Under the pieces are notes generated by a model. That model saw only the letters and a program-made list of their open reading frames with translations. It was not told the DNA's origin and ran no database searches. A stretch of DNA of 54,809 nt from an uncultured Chromatiaceae bacterium. GTDB lineage: Bacteria > Pseudomonadota > Gammaproteobacteria > Enterobacterales > Alteromonadaceae. Where the stretch lies: the NCBI GenBank assembly GCA_946482325.1, contig CAMLRA010000010.1, forward strand, positions 1-54,809, given 5' to 3'. The position numbers and the translations under genes are program-made. This document shows positions 43,226-51,631 of this stretch, piece after piece (position 1 is the first letter of the stretch; every line of letters begins with the position of its first letter).

Positions 43226-43774
43226 ATGCAATTTCAACCACTTGCTTTGGCAAATGTTCAACTCATCACGCTGAACGTCTTTCAGGATGCGCGTGGCAGT
43301 TTTATGGAAAATTTCCGCCTCGACCAGTTTCAGGCACATTGTGGGACTTATCAGCTGGTGCAGGACAACTACAGTGTTTCGACTGTGGGCGTGTTGCGTG
43401 GCCTGCATTTTCAATTGCGCCGGCCGCAAGGCAAATTGCTGCAGGTGACCCGTGGCCGGATTTTTGATGTGTTAGTTGATTTGCGCCCAACCTCGCCAAC
43501 TTTCGGCCGCTGGGAAGGCATCTGGCTGGACAGCCAGTTACCGCAGCTGCTGTGGGTGCCGCCTGGTTTTGCTCATGGCTTTTATGTGGCAGAAGGACCG
43601 GCCGATGTCAGTTATAAGTGTACTGACTACTATCAGCCGGACGATCAATTTGTGCTGACTTATCAGGATCCTGAATTGCAGATCCAGTGGCCATGCGGCG
43701 GGCAACCGCTGTTGTCTGACAAAGACCGCCAAGGTCAGTGCTGGGCTGAGTTGTTGCCGTTGCTACAGAATTAA
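43226..43774 (+). CDS. rfbC: dTDP-4-dehydrorhamnose 3,5-epimerase
   Basis: The start at 43226 has CAGGAG six bases upstream. The 182-residue cupin protein shows DARGSFMENF, VGVLRGLHFQ with the catalytic base region, 'GRIFDVLVDLRPTSPTFGRW' and LWVPPGFAHGFYV with the second conserved His, and 'YKCTDYYQPDDQ'. All are hallmarks of RfbC/RmlC, which epimerises dTDP-4-keto-6-deoxyglucose. It is coupled in an operon with rfbD upstream. Confidence 0.95.
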   Translation: MQFQPLALANVQLITLNVFQDARGSFMENFRLDQFQAHCGTYQLVQDNYSVSTVGVLRGLHFQLRRPQGKLLQVTRGRIFDVLVDLRPTSPTFGRWEGIWLDSQLPQLLWVPPGFAHGFYVAEGPADVSYKCTDYYQPDDQFVLTYQDPELQIQWPCGGQPLLSDKDRQGQCWAELLPLLQN

Positions 43775-43847
43775 TGTCTCGCTCTGGCGTGATTGATCAA
43801 AAAAGTCTCAGGTCACGTACTTGAAAAATCCCGCTTGCACCTTTATG

Positions 43848-43859
43848 TACCGTTCGGTA
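43848..43859. promoter_or_regulatory. TACCG-TT-CGGTA palindrome, NemR-like operator
   Basis: This perfect palindrome lies 58 bases before the ene-reductase start, between a plausible -35 (TTGCAC, 43835-43840) and -10 (TAAGTT, 43858-43863) with 17-base spacing. TetR-family NemR binds a related ACCG/CGGT dyad ahead of nemA. No tetR-type gene is adjacent here. Confidence 0.6.
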
Positions 43860-43916
43860 AGTTAATGAAGCTTCTGCAACGATACAATCTTCGCGCAGCC
43901 GAACCAAGGAAAAACC

Positions 43917-44984
43917 ATGAGTGATTTATTCAGTCCAGTCGAACTGGGGGCTTTGGCCCTGAAAAACCGTATTCTGATGGCACCGCTGACCCGTTGCCGC
44001 GCCGATGCCGACCACGTGCCAACGCCGATGATGGCGGATTATTATGCCCAGCGTGCCAGTGCCGGTTTGATCGTCGCCGAAGCGACGATGGTGGCTGAGG
44101 GCAATTCTGCGTTCTGGCGCGAACCAGGCATTTATTCGGCGGCGCAAATTCAGGCGTGGAAGCAGGTCACAGATGCGGTACACGCTAAAGACGGCAAAAT
44201 TGTGCTGCAAATTTGGCACGGTGGCCGCGCTTGTCATCCGGCGCTGAACAACGGCAAGACGCCGGTATCCTCTGCTGCTGTTGCCATCGACGATACAGTG
44301 CATACGCCCGAGGGCAAGTTACCTTATACAGTACCAAGAGTGCTGGCAGACGAGGAAATCCCTACCATTATTGCCCAGTTCCGTCAGGCGGCGATCAATG
44401 CAAAAGAAGCCGGTTTTGATGGCGTCGAAGTGCATGGTGCGAACGGTTACCTGCTGGACCAGTTCCTGCGTGATGGTGTGAATACCCGCAGCGGCCGTTA
44501 TGGTGGCTCGCTGGAAAACCGCAGCCGCTTGCTGCTCGAAGTGGTACAGGCCGTCGTTGAGGTCTGGGGCTCAGACCGCGTTGGTGTGCGTATTTCGCCA
44601 TTAAACAGCTACAACAGCATGGTGGATTCAGACCCGGTAGCATTAACCCGTCATGTCGCGGCGGCATTAAACCCATTGAATCTGGCGTATCTGCACCTGA
44701 TGCGGGCCGATTTCTTTGGTGTGCAGCAAGGTGATGTGGTGACAGCTGCGCGCGAGGTTTATCAGGGCAATTTGATCGGCAATATGGGTTACCAGAAAGC
44801 CGAAGCCGGGCAAGCGCTGCAGACTGGTCAGCTGCAAGCAGTAGCAGTCGGCGCGGCCTTTATCGCCAATCCGGATTTGGTTGAGCGCTGGTTACACGAC
44901 TGGCCATTAACGGCGCCGGATCAAAGCACCTTCTATACCCAGGATGCCAAGGGCTACAGCGACTATCCGGCGTATCAGGGCTGA
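43917..44984 (+). CDS. nemA: Old Yellow Enzyme-family alkene reductase (NemA-like)
   Basis: The 355-residue protein is a flavin-dependent ene-reductase: 'NRILMAPLTRCRADADHVPT' at the start, 'GKIVLQIWHGGRACHPA' with the FMN contact residues, 'VEVHGANGYLLDQFLRDGVNTR' in pattern (substrate His and Asn), 'RYGGSLENRSR' and a late 'VGAAFIANPDLVERW'. It reduces activated double bonds or nitrate esters and N-ethylmaleimide using NADPH. AGGAAA lies seven bases before the ATG. A NemR-type palindrome overlaps the promoter, suggesting induction by electrophiles. A strong terminator follows. Confidence 0.93.
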   Translation: MSDLFSPVELGALALKNRILMAPLTRCRADADHVPTPMMADYYAQRASAGLIVAEATMVAEGNSAFWREPGIYSAAQIQAWKQVTDAVHAKDGKIVLQIWHGGRACHPALNNGKTPVSSAAVAIDDTVHTPEGKLPYTVPRVLADEEIPTIIAQFRQAAINAKEAGFDGVEVHGANGYLLDQFLRDGVNTRSGRYGGSLENRSRLLLEVVQAVVEVWGSDRVGVRISPLNSYNSMVDSDPVALTRHVAAALNPLNLAYLHLMRADFFGVQQGDVVTAAREVYQGNLIGNMGYQKAEAGQALQTGQLQAVAVGAAFIANPDLVERWLHDWPLTAPDQSTFYTQDAKGYSDYPAYQG

Positions 44985-45008
44985 GCCTGTCACTGTGTGT
45001 GCCAAAGA

Positions 45009-45035
45009 ACAACGGCGGTTGAACACCGCCGTTGT
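45009..45035 (+). terminator. Intrinsic terminator after the ene-reductase gene
   Basis: A perfect 11-bp stem, ACAACGGCGGT (45009-45019) with ACCGCCGTTGT (45025-45035) around TGAAC, begins 25 bases after the stop and is followed by GTTGT. Confidence 0.8.
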
Positions 45036-45140
45036 GTTGTCTGCTGTAAATGAATTGCAAATTTTCTGCCGGCAAAGCTTCTCAGCGACAGGTCTGATGC
45101 ATTATCTTGCAGACAGACCTTGCCAGCTGAACTCACACCG

Positions 45141-45836
45141 ATGACTGATTTTATTGAGATCTACGACGATGCGTTAAGTCCTGAACTCTGTCAGGCGATT
45201 ATCAACACTTTTGAGCAGAGCCCGCACCGCACGCCAGGCCGCACTGGTGGTGGTGTCGACCCCAGCAAAAAAATCAGCACCGATTTGTACCTGAACGACC
45301 ATGCTGAATATCAGGCGTTGTTGCAGCAAATCATTGCAGTGACCGGCCAATATGCCGAACAGTATTTCCGCAAATATCATTTTGCGTTAATTGCACCTGT
45401 GGCCTTAACCATTCAGCATCCGGTGACCGGTGAGCCGGTTAACCTGACCCATGAAAACTATGCTGAGCTCGGTGAAGCGCGCGCCGGCGATTATATGCGG
45501 CTGTTATACCGGCTGGGGCCGATTCAGGCACAGAAATATGACGCCGGTAAAGGCAACTACAACTATTGGCACTGTGAGGTCTATCCGCAGGCGCCGCTGA
45601 ACGAACCGCTACACCGCACACTGCTGTTTATGTTTTATCTCAATGACGTGGCGGAAGGTGGCCAGACTGATTTTTATTATCAGCAGAAATCAATCCAGCC
45701 AAAAGCCGGCCGGATGGTGATTGCGCCAGCTTATTTCACCCACACGCATCGCGGTTGTGTGCCGGTGTCGAATGACAAATACATACTGACCAGCTGGATA
45801 TTGCTGCAACGCGCCGAGCATTTGTACGCGCAGTAA
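45141..45836 (+). CDS. 2OG-Fe(II) oxygenase, prolyl-hydroxylase-like
   Basis: The ATG at 45141 gives 231 residues; the frame is open seven codons earlier. The C-terminal half has the double-stranded beta-helix iron site: YNYWHCEVYP supplies the first His and an acidic residue two positions on (H-x-E instead of the usual H-x-D), and HTHRG the second His, with 'DKYILTSWIL' near the 2-oxoglutarate arginine region. 'TLLFMFYLNDVAEGGQTDF' is typical of prolyl 4-hydroxylase-like proteins. It probably hydroxylates a protein or small-molecule substrate. It stands alone. Confidence 0.88.
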   Translation: MTDFIEIYDDALSPELCQAIINTFEQSPHRTPGRTGGGVDPSKKISTDLYLNDHAEYQALLQQIIAVTGQYAEQYFRKYHFALIAPVALTIQHPVTGEPVNLTHENYAELGEARAGDYMRLLYRLGPIQAQKYDAGKGNYNYWHCEVYPQAPLNEPLHRTLLFMFYLNDVAEGGQTDFYYQQKSIQPKAGRMVIAPAYFTHTHRGCVPVSNDKYILTSWILLQRAEHLYAQ

Positions 45837-46142
45837 GTGAAGCAAAATTCAGATCCTGAAGTTATAAAGCTGGTGTGTAAAGCCGAATTAGGCTGTTAAA
45901 GCCATGTTCTCTTTGCTGATGTTTCGCATACATTTTGCACGGCGGTCGCCGCTGGAACTGGCGGTAGTTGCCGCTGTGACTGCCGTTTTCGTGCTGTGCT
46001 GTAATGAAATTTACCGTGTTTGTTAACGGTACATGGCTGCCGCGTTAGGGCGCATTTGGTCTAACGGAAAAGCCATGCAGTCTTGGCGTCTGGTTAATTA
46101 GCAATTTATAATTTAAAACTTCTTATTTGCCAGAGCAATGGA
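45837..46142. other. 306-bp gap without a gene
   Basis: No open frame with a plausible start is convincing here. A short inverted repeat, TACCGT (46012-46017) with ACGGTA (46026-46031), and a GCGG/CCGC pair nearby (45961-45974) are the only structured parts. The stretch just before 46143 is AT-rich and probably holds the promoter of the orphan LytTR gene. Confidence 0.5.
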
Positions 46143-46874
46143 ATGTCCCCGGTCAATATTGTCATTGCCGATCCGGAACCAGCAGCATCACGGCAGCTGG
46201 GGCAACTTATTACAGCTTACCCCAACTTGCAGTTGCTCGGTGCCTGTGCCGATTTGCCGGATACGTTAAAGGCACTGCGCAGCGAAAGTGTTGATTTGTT
46301 GTTTGTGGACTGTCAGTTGCCCGGGCTTTGGGGGCAGTCTGCACGTTTGCCGGATAAAGCCGTCACGCACAAACCGTTGTTTGTGGCGATGAGTCACCGC
46401 GAGCAAGACGCGTTTCAGGCCATTGCCCATTTTGCCTTTAGTTTTTTGCTGAAGCCGGTGGGGCGGCCAGATCTGGCAAAAGTCCTGCTGAACGCGCACT
46501 CGTTGCTGTTGCAGTCACCGGATCATCTTTACAGTCCTTACCCGCTGAAAATATGGTTTGCGCATGGTCATGATGTGCTGGCGCTGGATGAGCCCGGTGT
46601 GTTGATGATCCAGGCTGCCGGAAACTATCTGTGCATCCATACCACGGACGGGAATTACGTGGTCCGGGACACACTGAAAGCGGTGTTACCGCGCCTGCCA
46701 AAGTCCTTTGTACAAATTCATCGTTCTACACTGATTAATCTGCATCATTTGCGCAGTATGTCGATGCGTAAAGGGGTGTTGATGGCAGAACTGAGTGATC
46801 ACAGTATGCTGCCCGTTTCGCGCCGGTTCAGGACTCTTATTGAACCCTTGTTAAGAGATTTTCCGCTACAGTGA
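46143..46874 (+). CDS. Orphan LytTR-family response regulator
   Basis: The 243-residue protein has a receiver domain with 'IVIADPEPAASRQL' (one acidic residue of the usual DD pair is changed to Pro), phosphoacceptor Asp in LLFVDCQLPG, Thr/Ser replaced near 'FVAMSHRE' and the lysine in LLKPVG. A LytTR DNA-binding domain occupies about 135-240 ('LMIQAAGNYLCIHTTDGNYVVRDTL' in pattern, then 'SFVQIHRSTLINLHHL'). No kinase gene is adjacent. The altered acidic pocket suggests weak or unusual phosphorylation (inference). Confidence 0.9.
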   Translation: MSPVNIVIADPEPAASRQLGQLITAYPNLQLLGACADLPDTLKALRSESVDLLFVDCQLPGLWGQSARLPDKAVTHKPLFVAMSHREQDAFQAIAHFAFSFLLKPVGRPDLAKVLLNAHSLLLQSPDHLYSPYPLKIWFAHGHDVLALDEPGVLMIQAAGNYLCIHTTDGNYVVRDTLKAVLPRLPKSFVQIHRSTLINLHHLRSMSMRKGVLMAELSDHSMLPVSRRFRTLIEPLLRDFPLQ

Positions 46875-46886
46875 CGCTGGTCACTG
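46869..46886. promoter_or_regulatory. CAGTGAC-gctg-GTCACTG dyad at the end of the LytTR gene
   Basis: CAGTGAC (46869-46875) and GTCACTG (46880-46886) form a perfect 7-bp inverted repeat across the stop codon. It lacks a T-run, so it is a weak terminator candidate. A similar GTGACC/GGTCAC dyad lies at 46978-46994. Confidence 0.35.
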
Positions 46887-46977
46887 CAACCTGACCGTTT
46901 ATCCCTCCGTCACAACAACCAAACCGTTCCTCTCATGACCCATTGAGCTTTATCTGCACATTGGCAAACTGCCAGCG

Positions 46978-46994
46978 GTGACCAAGGGGGTCAC
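46978..46994. promoter_or_regulatory. GTGACC-N5-GGTCAC dyad before the DUF3718 gene
   Basis: A perfect 6-bp inverted repeat lies 20 bases before the DUF3718 start. It shares the GTGAC/GTCAC core with 46869-46886 and could be an operator. Confidence 0.35.
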
Positions 46995-47014
46995 TTTCTG
47001 CTGAGGAAAAGGTC

Positions 47015-47341
47015 ATGAAAGTCATGTTATGGTGTACCGTGGCAACACTTTACTGTGGACAACTGCAGGCCGGTTCTTTTGAGTACACCGCCTATGCAGA
47101 ACAGGCGTTGGTGCAAATTTGCAGTGAAACCCAACAGGACGATCGTTATGGTCTGAAAAAGACCCTGAAAGATCACCGCATCAAAGTACAAACTGCTGTG
47201 GATAAAGTGGTTTGCAATGGAATGCCGCTGGCTGCGTTTGCGCGTTTTGAGCAGGCTCACAAAGTTGCCCAAATGCTCGCGCCCTATGAAAAACGTCGCA
47301 AAGGTCATGTCGATATCCGTGATATCAGTCCGGCCAACTGA
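47015..47341 (+). CDS. DUF3718 family exported protein
   Basis: The 108-residue protein has a signal peptide (residues 1-19) and a short helical domain 'LVQICSETQQDDRYGLKKTLKDHRIK' in pattern followed by 'VVCNGMPLAAFA'. This matches DUF3718, a small periplasmic family of Alteromonadales with a conserved Cys pair around 'IC...DHR...VCNG'. GAGGAAAAGG precedes the ATG. The function is unknown. A strong hairpin separates it from the convergent elaA gene. Confidence 0.85.
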   Translation: MKVMLWCTVATLYCGQLQAGSFEYTAYAEQALVQICSETQQDDRYGLKKTLKDHRIKVQTAVDKVVCNGMPLAAFARFEQAHKVAQMLAPYEKRRKGHVDIRDISPAN

Positions 47342-47360
47342 AATTTTTGGCAGACCGCCG

Positions 47361-47392
47361 ACCAAACGACAACTGCAGGGTTGTCGTTTGGT
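47361..47392. terminator. Long hairpin between DUF3718 and elaA
   Basis: ACCAAACGACAAC (47361-47373) and GTTGTCGTTTGGT (47380-47392) form a perfect 13-bp stem with a 6-base loop, 19 bases after the DUF3718 stop and 18 bases beyond the convergent elaA stop. It probably ends transcripts from both sides. Confidence 0.75.
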
Positions 47393-47410
47393 GTTCCTTG
47401 GGGGCTGGTT

Positions 47411-47869
47411 TCAGCCAGCCGGCCGGATCATCTTCAGATGCGGAATATCGTCTTCAAGGTATGGCTCACTGGCGGCAACAAAACCCATACTTTCGTAAAA
47501 ACGCTGCAGGTAACATTGCGCCGAAATATACAGGTCCAGCTGCGGCCACTGCTCGCTGGCAACTGCAATGGCTTTTGCGACCAGTAACTCACCAAGACCA
47601 AGCCGCCGTGCGGTTTGCGACACACAAACCCGTCCGATAGCCGGATGCCCGGGATAACTGACGTCCGGTGGCAGTACTCTGCTGTAACCGAGGATTTTAT
47701 CGTGTTTTTTCAGCAGGATATGCAGCACGCCTGGTTGAGTATCTTTGCCGTCCAATTCCGGATACGGGCAGTTTTGCTCCACGACAAAAACATCGACCCG
47801 CAGCTGTAACATCTGGTACAGCGTCAGGCTGTCTAACTGCTCAAAAGGTACAATTTGCCATTCCATCAT
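47411..47869 (-). CDS. elaA: ElaA-type GNAT acetyltransferase
   Basis: The 152-residue protein has the ElaA pattern: 'YQMLQLRVDVFVVEQNCPYPELDGKD' in pattern near the start, 'GYSRVLPPDVSYPGHPAIGRVCV', and 'QARRLGLGELLVAKAI'-like acetyl-CoA turn followed by 'YLQRFYESMGF'. ElaA enzymes are small GNATs of uncertain substrate. The convergent DUF3718 gene shares the long hairpin terminator. Confidence 0.93.
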   Translation of the reverse strand: MMEWQIVPFEQLDSLTLYQMLQLRVDVFVVEQNCPYPELDGKDTQPGVLHILLKKHDKILGYSRVLPPDVSYPGHPAIGRVCVSQTARRLGLGELLVAKAIAVASEQWPQLDLYISAQCYLQRFYESMGFVAASEPYLEDDIPHLKMIRPAG

Positions 47870-47987
47870 CGGTGCTGTTTGCCTCAGTTGCCGCGTACAG
47901 ATAGCCGCACTATACCAGAGCCAGGCAGTGCTGTGTCAGTCTGTGCGCACGCAACTTTTGTCTAAAATGACCAGCAGATGCTCATGC

Positions 47988-48038
47988 TTGTCATACAAAT
48001 GTCGACGGGATGTCGCAAAACTGTCGATGAATCGTCAC
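47988..48038 (+). promoter_or_regulatory. Five phased Pho box heptamers upstream of phoX
   Basis: Heptamers start at 47988 (TTGTCAT), 47999 (ATGTCGA), 48010 (ATGTCGC), 48021 (CTGTCGA) and 48032 (TCGTCAC), exactly 11 bases apart, with AT-rich 4-base spacers between most of them (CGGG is the exception). PhoB binds CTGTCAT-type heptamers with this period. The array ends 66 bases before the phoX start. Confidence 0.8.
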
Positions 48039-48104
48039 TTGGATGACATCTGCGAAAGCTCTAATACCGGCGGAACTTTTTGAACCCTCACTGCCGGAGC
48101 GCTC

Positions 48105-50120
48105 ATGTATAACAAGCAGCAAAACAATAAGTTAGATTTCGATAATAGCGGTATCGACCCGCAGACCAATTTCTCAGACAACCCGACGTTCAGCGACATC
48201 GTCGCGACCCGTCGTGGTTTTTTAAAAGGTGGCATTGCCGCAGCTGTGGCGACTGTATTTGGCGGCACTCTGGCCGGCTGCAACAGTGACACCAAAGCGC
48301 CGCTGTTGTTACCGGAAGCGGTGAAACCAGAACCGGCGCCGGTGCTGCTGAACTTCACCGCCATTCCAACCAACCGCCTGGATAAAATCACTGTGCCGCA
48401 GGGTTACAGTGCGCGGGCGTTTTTGCCGATGGGTACACCACTGACCGGCAGCTACCCGGCTTATAAAGAAGGTGGCCTCAATACCGGCGCTGAGATGGAG
48501 CAACAAGTCGGCGCGCATCATGACGGCATGCATTTCTTCCCACTGGATGCCCGCACTGAAGGCAAAAACAGCAACGAAGGTTTGTTGGTGTTTAACCATG
48601 AATACTGTGAACCGGCCACGCTGCATCAAAATGGCCCAACCGGCGCCCCGCGCCCGGCCGATGAAGTGCGTAAAGAAGTTGCCGTGCACGGTGTGACTGT
48701 GGCGCATATCAAAAAAGACGCCAGCGGTCAGTTCCAGCTGGTGCAGGGAAGTCCGCTGAACCGCCGTATCACCGGCGCGACACCGATGGACATTGCAGGG
48801 CCCGCTCGTGGCGATGCCAAGATGGTGACTAAATACAGTACAGATGGCACCCGCACCCGCGGTACGTTAAACAACTGCGGCAACGGCTATACACCATGGG
48901 GCACTTATTTAACCGCCGAAGAGAACTGGGCCGGTTATTTTATGAACGCCGATGCAACGCAGCCACGTGAACATAAACGTTATGGTGTTGGTACTAAAAA
49001 CGGCCGTTACAGCTGGGAAACTGCTGATTCAGGTGCTGACCAGTATCAGCGTTTTAATGCCTCCACCATCGCGACAGACGCCAACCGCGACTACCGCAAC
49101 GAACCGAACACCTTCGGCTGGATTGTCGAAATCGACCCCTTTAACCCGGACAGCGTGCCACAAAAACGCACGGCGCTGGGCCGCTTTGGTCACGAAGGTG
49201 TGGTGTTTGCGCCAGTAGTTGAAGGCCAGCCGGTAGTGTTTTATTCCGGTGACGATTCGACTTTTGAATATATCTACAAATATGTCTCCAAAGCGCCTTA
49301 TTACAAAGCCACCGCCGGCGGTCATCTGTTGAATGAAGGCACTTTGTATGTGGCGAAATTTAACGCCGACGGCAGCGGCGAGTGGTTAGCGCTGGACTTT
49401 AACTCGGAGAAATTCCGCGCTGCGGCGCTTTCGAAAAACGTCGAGTTTGTCAGCCAGGCGGACGTGCTGATCAATACCCGTTTAGCGGCGGACGTGGTTG
49501 GCGCCACCAAGATGGACAGACCGGAGTGGGGCGCGGTGCACCCAACGACCGGCGAAGTGTATTTCACCCTGACCAACAACACGGCGCGTACTGCGGCCCA
49601 GGTCGATAAAGCCAACCCGCGTGCCAACAACGCCACTGGTCATATCATCCGCTGGCGTGAACGGCAGCAGCCACAAGCGCTGGCGTTTGACTGGGATATC
49701 TTCTTACTGGCCGGTGATGTTGGTACGGAAACGCCGGGCAGCAGCCTGAAACTGAGCGCGGACAACCATCTGGCGAGCCCGGACGGTCTGGCTTTTGATA
49801 AAAACGGTTTGTTGTGGATCCAGACCGATATGAGTGGTTCACAGCAAGCATCCGGACCTTTTGGCAATAACCAGATGGTGGTGGCAGACAGCAAAACCCG
49901 CCAGATCAAACGGTTCCTGGTTGGCCCTGTTGACTGTGAAGTCACCGGTATCAGCTTTACTCCGGATATGAAGACGATGTTCGTGAATATTCAGCATCCG
50001 GGCGACCGTTCGACGGTGACCAAACTGACCTCAACCTGGCCTGCCAACGACGCTACCAGCCGGCCACGTTCAGCGACTGTGATTGTCACCAAAGATGATG
50101 GCGGCGTGATTGGTTCATAA
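48105..50120 (+). CDS. phoX: Alkaline phosphatase PhoX, Tat-exported
   Basis: The 671-residue protein has a late twin-arginine signal (about residues 36-58: ATRRGFLKGG and a hydrophobic run, ending LAGC). It matches PhoX (DUF839): 'LLVFNHEYCEPATL', 'NNCGNGYTPWGTYLTAEENW' in pattern, the Glu/Asp ligands in 'DDSTFEYIYKYVSK' and 'SPDGLAFDKNGLLWIQTDM', and 'TGISFTPDMKTMFVNIQHPG' at the end. PhoX uses Ca and Fe to strip phosphate from organic esters outside the cell under phosphate shortage. GGAG lies five bases before the ATG and a PhoB array upstream. Confidence 0.95.
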   Translation: MYNKQQNNKLDFDNSGIDPQTNFSDNPTFSDIVATRRGFLKGGIAAAVATVFGGTLAGCNSDTKAPLLLPEAVKPEPAPVLLNFTAIPTNRLDKITVPQGYSARAFLPMGTPLTGSYPAYKEGGLNTGAEMEQQVGAHHDGMHFFPLDARTEGKNSNEGLLVFNHEYCEPATLHQNGPTGAPRPADEVRKEVAVHGVTVAHIKKDASGQFQLVQGSPLNRRITGATPMDIAGPARGDAKMVTKYSTDGTRTRGTLNNCGNGYTPWGTYLTAEENWAGYFMNADATQPREHKRYGVGTKNGRYSWETADSGADQYQRFNASTIATDANRDYRNEPNTFGWIVEIDPFNPDSVPQKRTALGRFGHEGVVFAPVVEGQPVVFYSGDDSTFEYIYKYVSKAPYYKATAGGHLLNEGTLYVAKFNADGSGEWLALDFNSEKFRAAALSKNVEFVSQADVLINTRLAADVVGATKMDRPEWGAVHPTTGEVYFTLTNNTARTAAQVDKANPRANNATGHIIRWRERQQPQALAFDWDIFLLAGDVGTETPGSSLKLSADNHLASPDGLAFDKNGLLWIQTDMSGSQQASGPFGNNQMVVADSKTRQIKRFLVGPVDCEVTGISFTPDMKTMFVNIQHPGDRSTVTKLTSTWPANDATSRPRSATVIVTKDDGGVIGS

Positions 50121-50150
50121 GCGCCTGAAGCTGTTGTCAGACTGAAACTG

Positions 50151-50180
50151 AATGGCCGCCGAACAGCGGCCATTTTTTTT
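50151..50180 (+). terminator. Intrinsic terminator after phoX
   Basis: AATGGCCGC (50151-50159) pairs with GCGGCCATT (50166-50174) and is followed by six further T. This is a standard strong rho-independent terminator 31 bases after the phoX stop. Confidence 0.92.
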
Positions 50181-50316
50181 CGCCTGTCAGAAAATAAAGC
50201 CATCAGTTAAATAGCAGCAGTGCTACCTGCCGGCATCGCTTTTGCCGTATAATCTGCTGGTTTTTTCTGCGCTGTGGCGCAGTTGTGTTTGTCCTGCCAG
50301 AGCGTGTTGTAATTAA

Positions 50317-51525
50317 TTGAAAAAAGTCCTGTTCCGTATCGCTATTTCCAAATTGCTGCTCGTGGCGGTGTTATTGCTGTCGTTGGCGCTTAGTTATATT
50401 CCGGATCAGCCTTATCATGTCCCTGGCGCTGACATCGCGCAGCAAAACTTCCATGTCATTGAATTTAATGACGAAGGTCAGCCGCATAATCCGGCACAGC
50501 TGGCTGGCCTCAAAGCCCGCATCAGCCAGAGCAGTGCCAAACCTGAGCTGCTGATTTTTATCCATGGCTGGCATCACAGCGCCAAACCCGATGATGAAAA
50601 CTTCATTGCCTTTCAACAGTTTTACCAGCAAATGGCGCAGTCCGACGCGCAGCGGAACCTGATTGGTCTTTACATTGGCTGGCGCGGCGACAAATTTGAC
50701 CCGCTGTGGCTGGATGGTTCCACCGACGCCAGCAGTCAGGTTGAAGCCTTAGATTTCCCGACAATTTTTCAGCGCAAATCAGTGGCGCGGCGCATCGGCA
50801 AAACCGGTTTTTCCGCGTTATTAGATGAGCTGGACGGTTTAGTCAGCGCCGGTCAGTTGCAGCGTTACACTGTGCTTGGCCACAGCCTGGGCGGCGCTGT
50901 CGCGCTGCATGGCAGCAAAGACCGCATCAGCACAGCGATTAAAGCCGGTGAGGATAATCCGAATTTATTTATTCTGTTAAACCCGGCGGTGCGCGCCAGC
51001 GAATACCGGCCTATGGATGAACTGCTCAGTGTCGACCGGCAAAAGCCGGCGATGGTGGTGCTGCAATCCAAAGGCGATTACGCGTTAAAAGAAGCCTGGA
51101 GTTGGCTGAGGGACGGCGAACGGGTGATGGGGAATTCCTGGGCTATTACTCACGATATTGATCGCTGCGTGCGCGGCGATTGTTCAATACCGCTGAATAT
51201 CCCCAAAGCATTAGCCGAACATGACGCCACCCCGGGCTGTATGATGACCCTGGATAAATCCGGCTGGAAAATTCGGGCCCGCTTACAGGCCCGGCGTACC
51301 GTGCAAAGCTGTGGCGATGCGAATATGCAGGCGGTGTGGGTTCTGGCAGTTTCTGACGATATTATCAGCGGCCACAACGGCATTTTGACGCCAGACCACG
51401 CCGTGGCCCTGTCTGAAATCATGGCGAAAATTGATTTACACCGCAATCAGCTACCTGTGGTGCAGCGTCAGGTGCAGCAGGCCGAACAGCAGGCAGAAGC
51501 GCTGTTAACAGGTGCAGCGCCCTGA
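50317..51525 (+). CDS. Membrane-anchored alpha/beta hydrolase, lipase-like
   Basis: The start is TTG at 50317, because the first codons (MKKVLFRIAISKLLL) make a good signal anchor and no later ATG suits; the ribosome binding site is weak. The 402-residue protein has 'KPELLIFIHGWHHSA' (oxyanion strand), the nucleophile elbow 'YTVLGHSLGGAVALHG' and a possible catalytic His in 'SGHNGIL' near residue 350. The Cys residues in CVRGDC, GCMM and SCGD may form disulfides. It could be a periplasmic or surface lipase/esterase. Confidence 0.82.
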   Translation: MKKVLFRIAISKLLLVAVLLLSLALSYIPDQPYHVPGADIAQQNFHVIEFNDEGQPHNPAQLAGLKARISQSSAKPELLIFIHGWHHSAKPDDENFIAFQQFYQQMAQSDAQRNLIGLYIGWRGDKFDPLWLDGSTDASSQVEALDFPTIFQRKSVARRIGKTGFSALLDELDGLVSAGQLQRYTVLGHSLGGAVALHGSKDRISTAIKAGEDNPNLFILLNPAVRASEYRPMDELLSVDRQKPAMVVLQSKGDYALKEAWSWLRDGERVMGNSWAITHDIDRCVRGDCSIPLNIPKALAEHDATPGCMMTLDKSGWKIRARLQARRTVQSCGDANMQAVWVLAVSDDIISGHNGILTPDHAVALSEIMAKIDLHRNQLPVVQRQVQQAEQQAEALLTGAAP

Positions 51526-51631
51526 GTTTGTATTTATTTTTTACCGATTGCCTGCCACAGACAAAGATTGAGTGTGCCGCCTGTTTGCGTTAGCCTGTAG
51601 CGTTTTACGGAACTACTCCACAAGGACGCAG

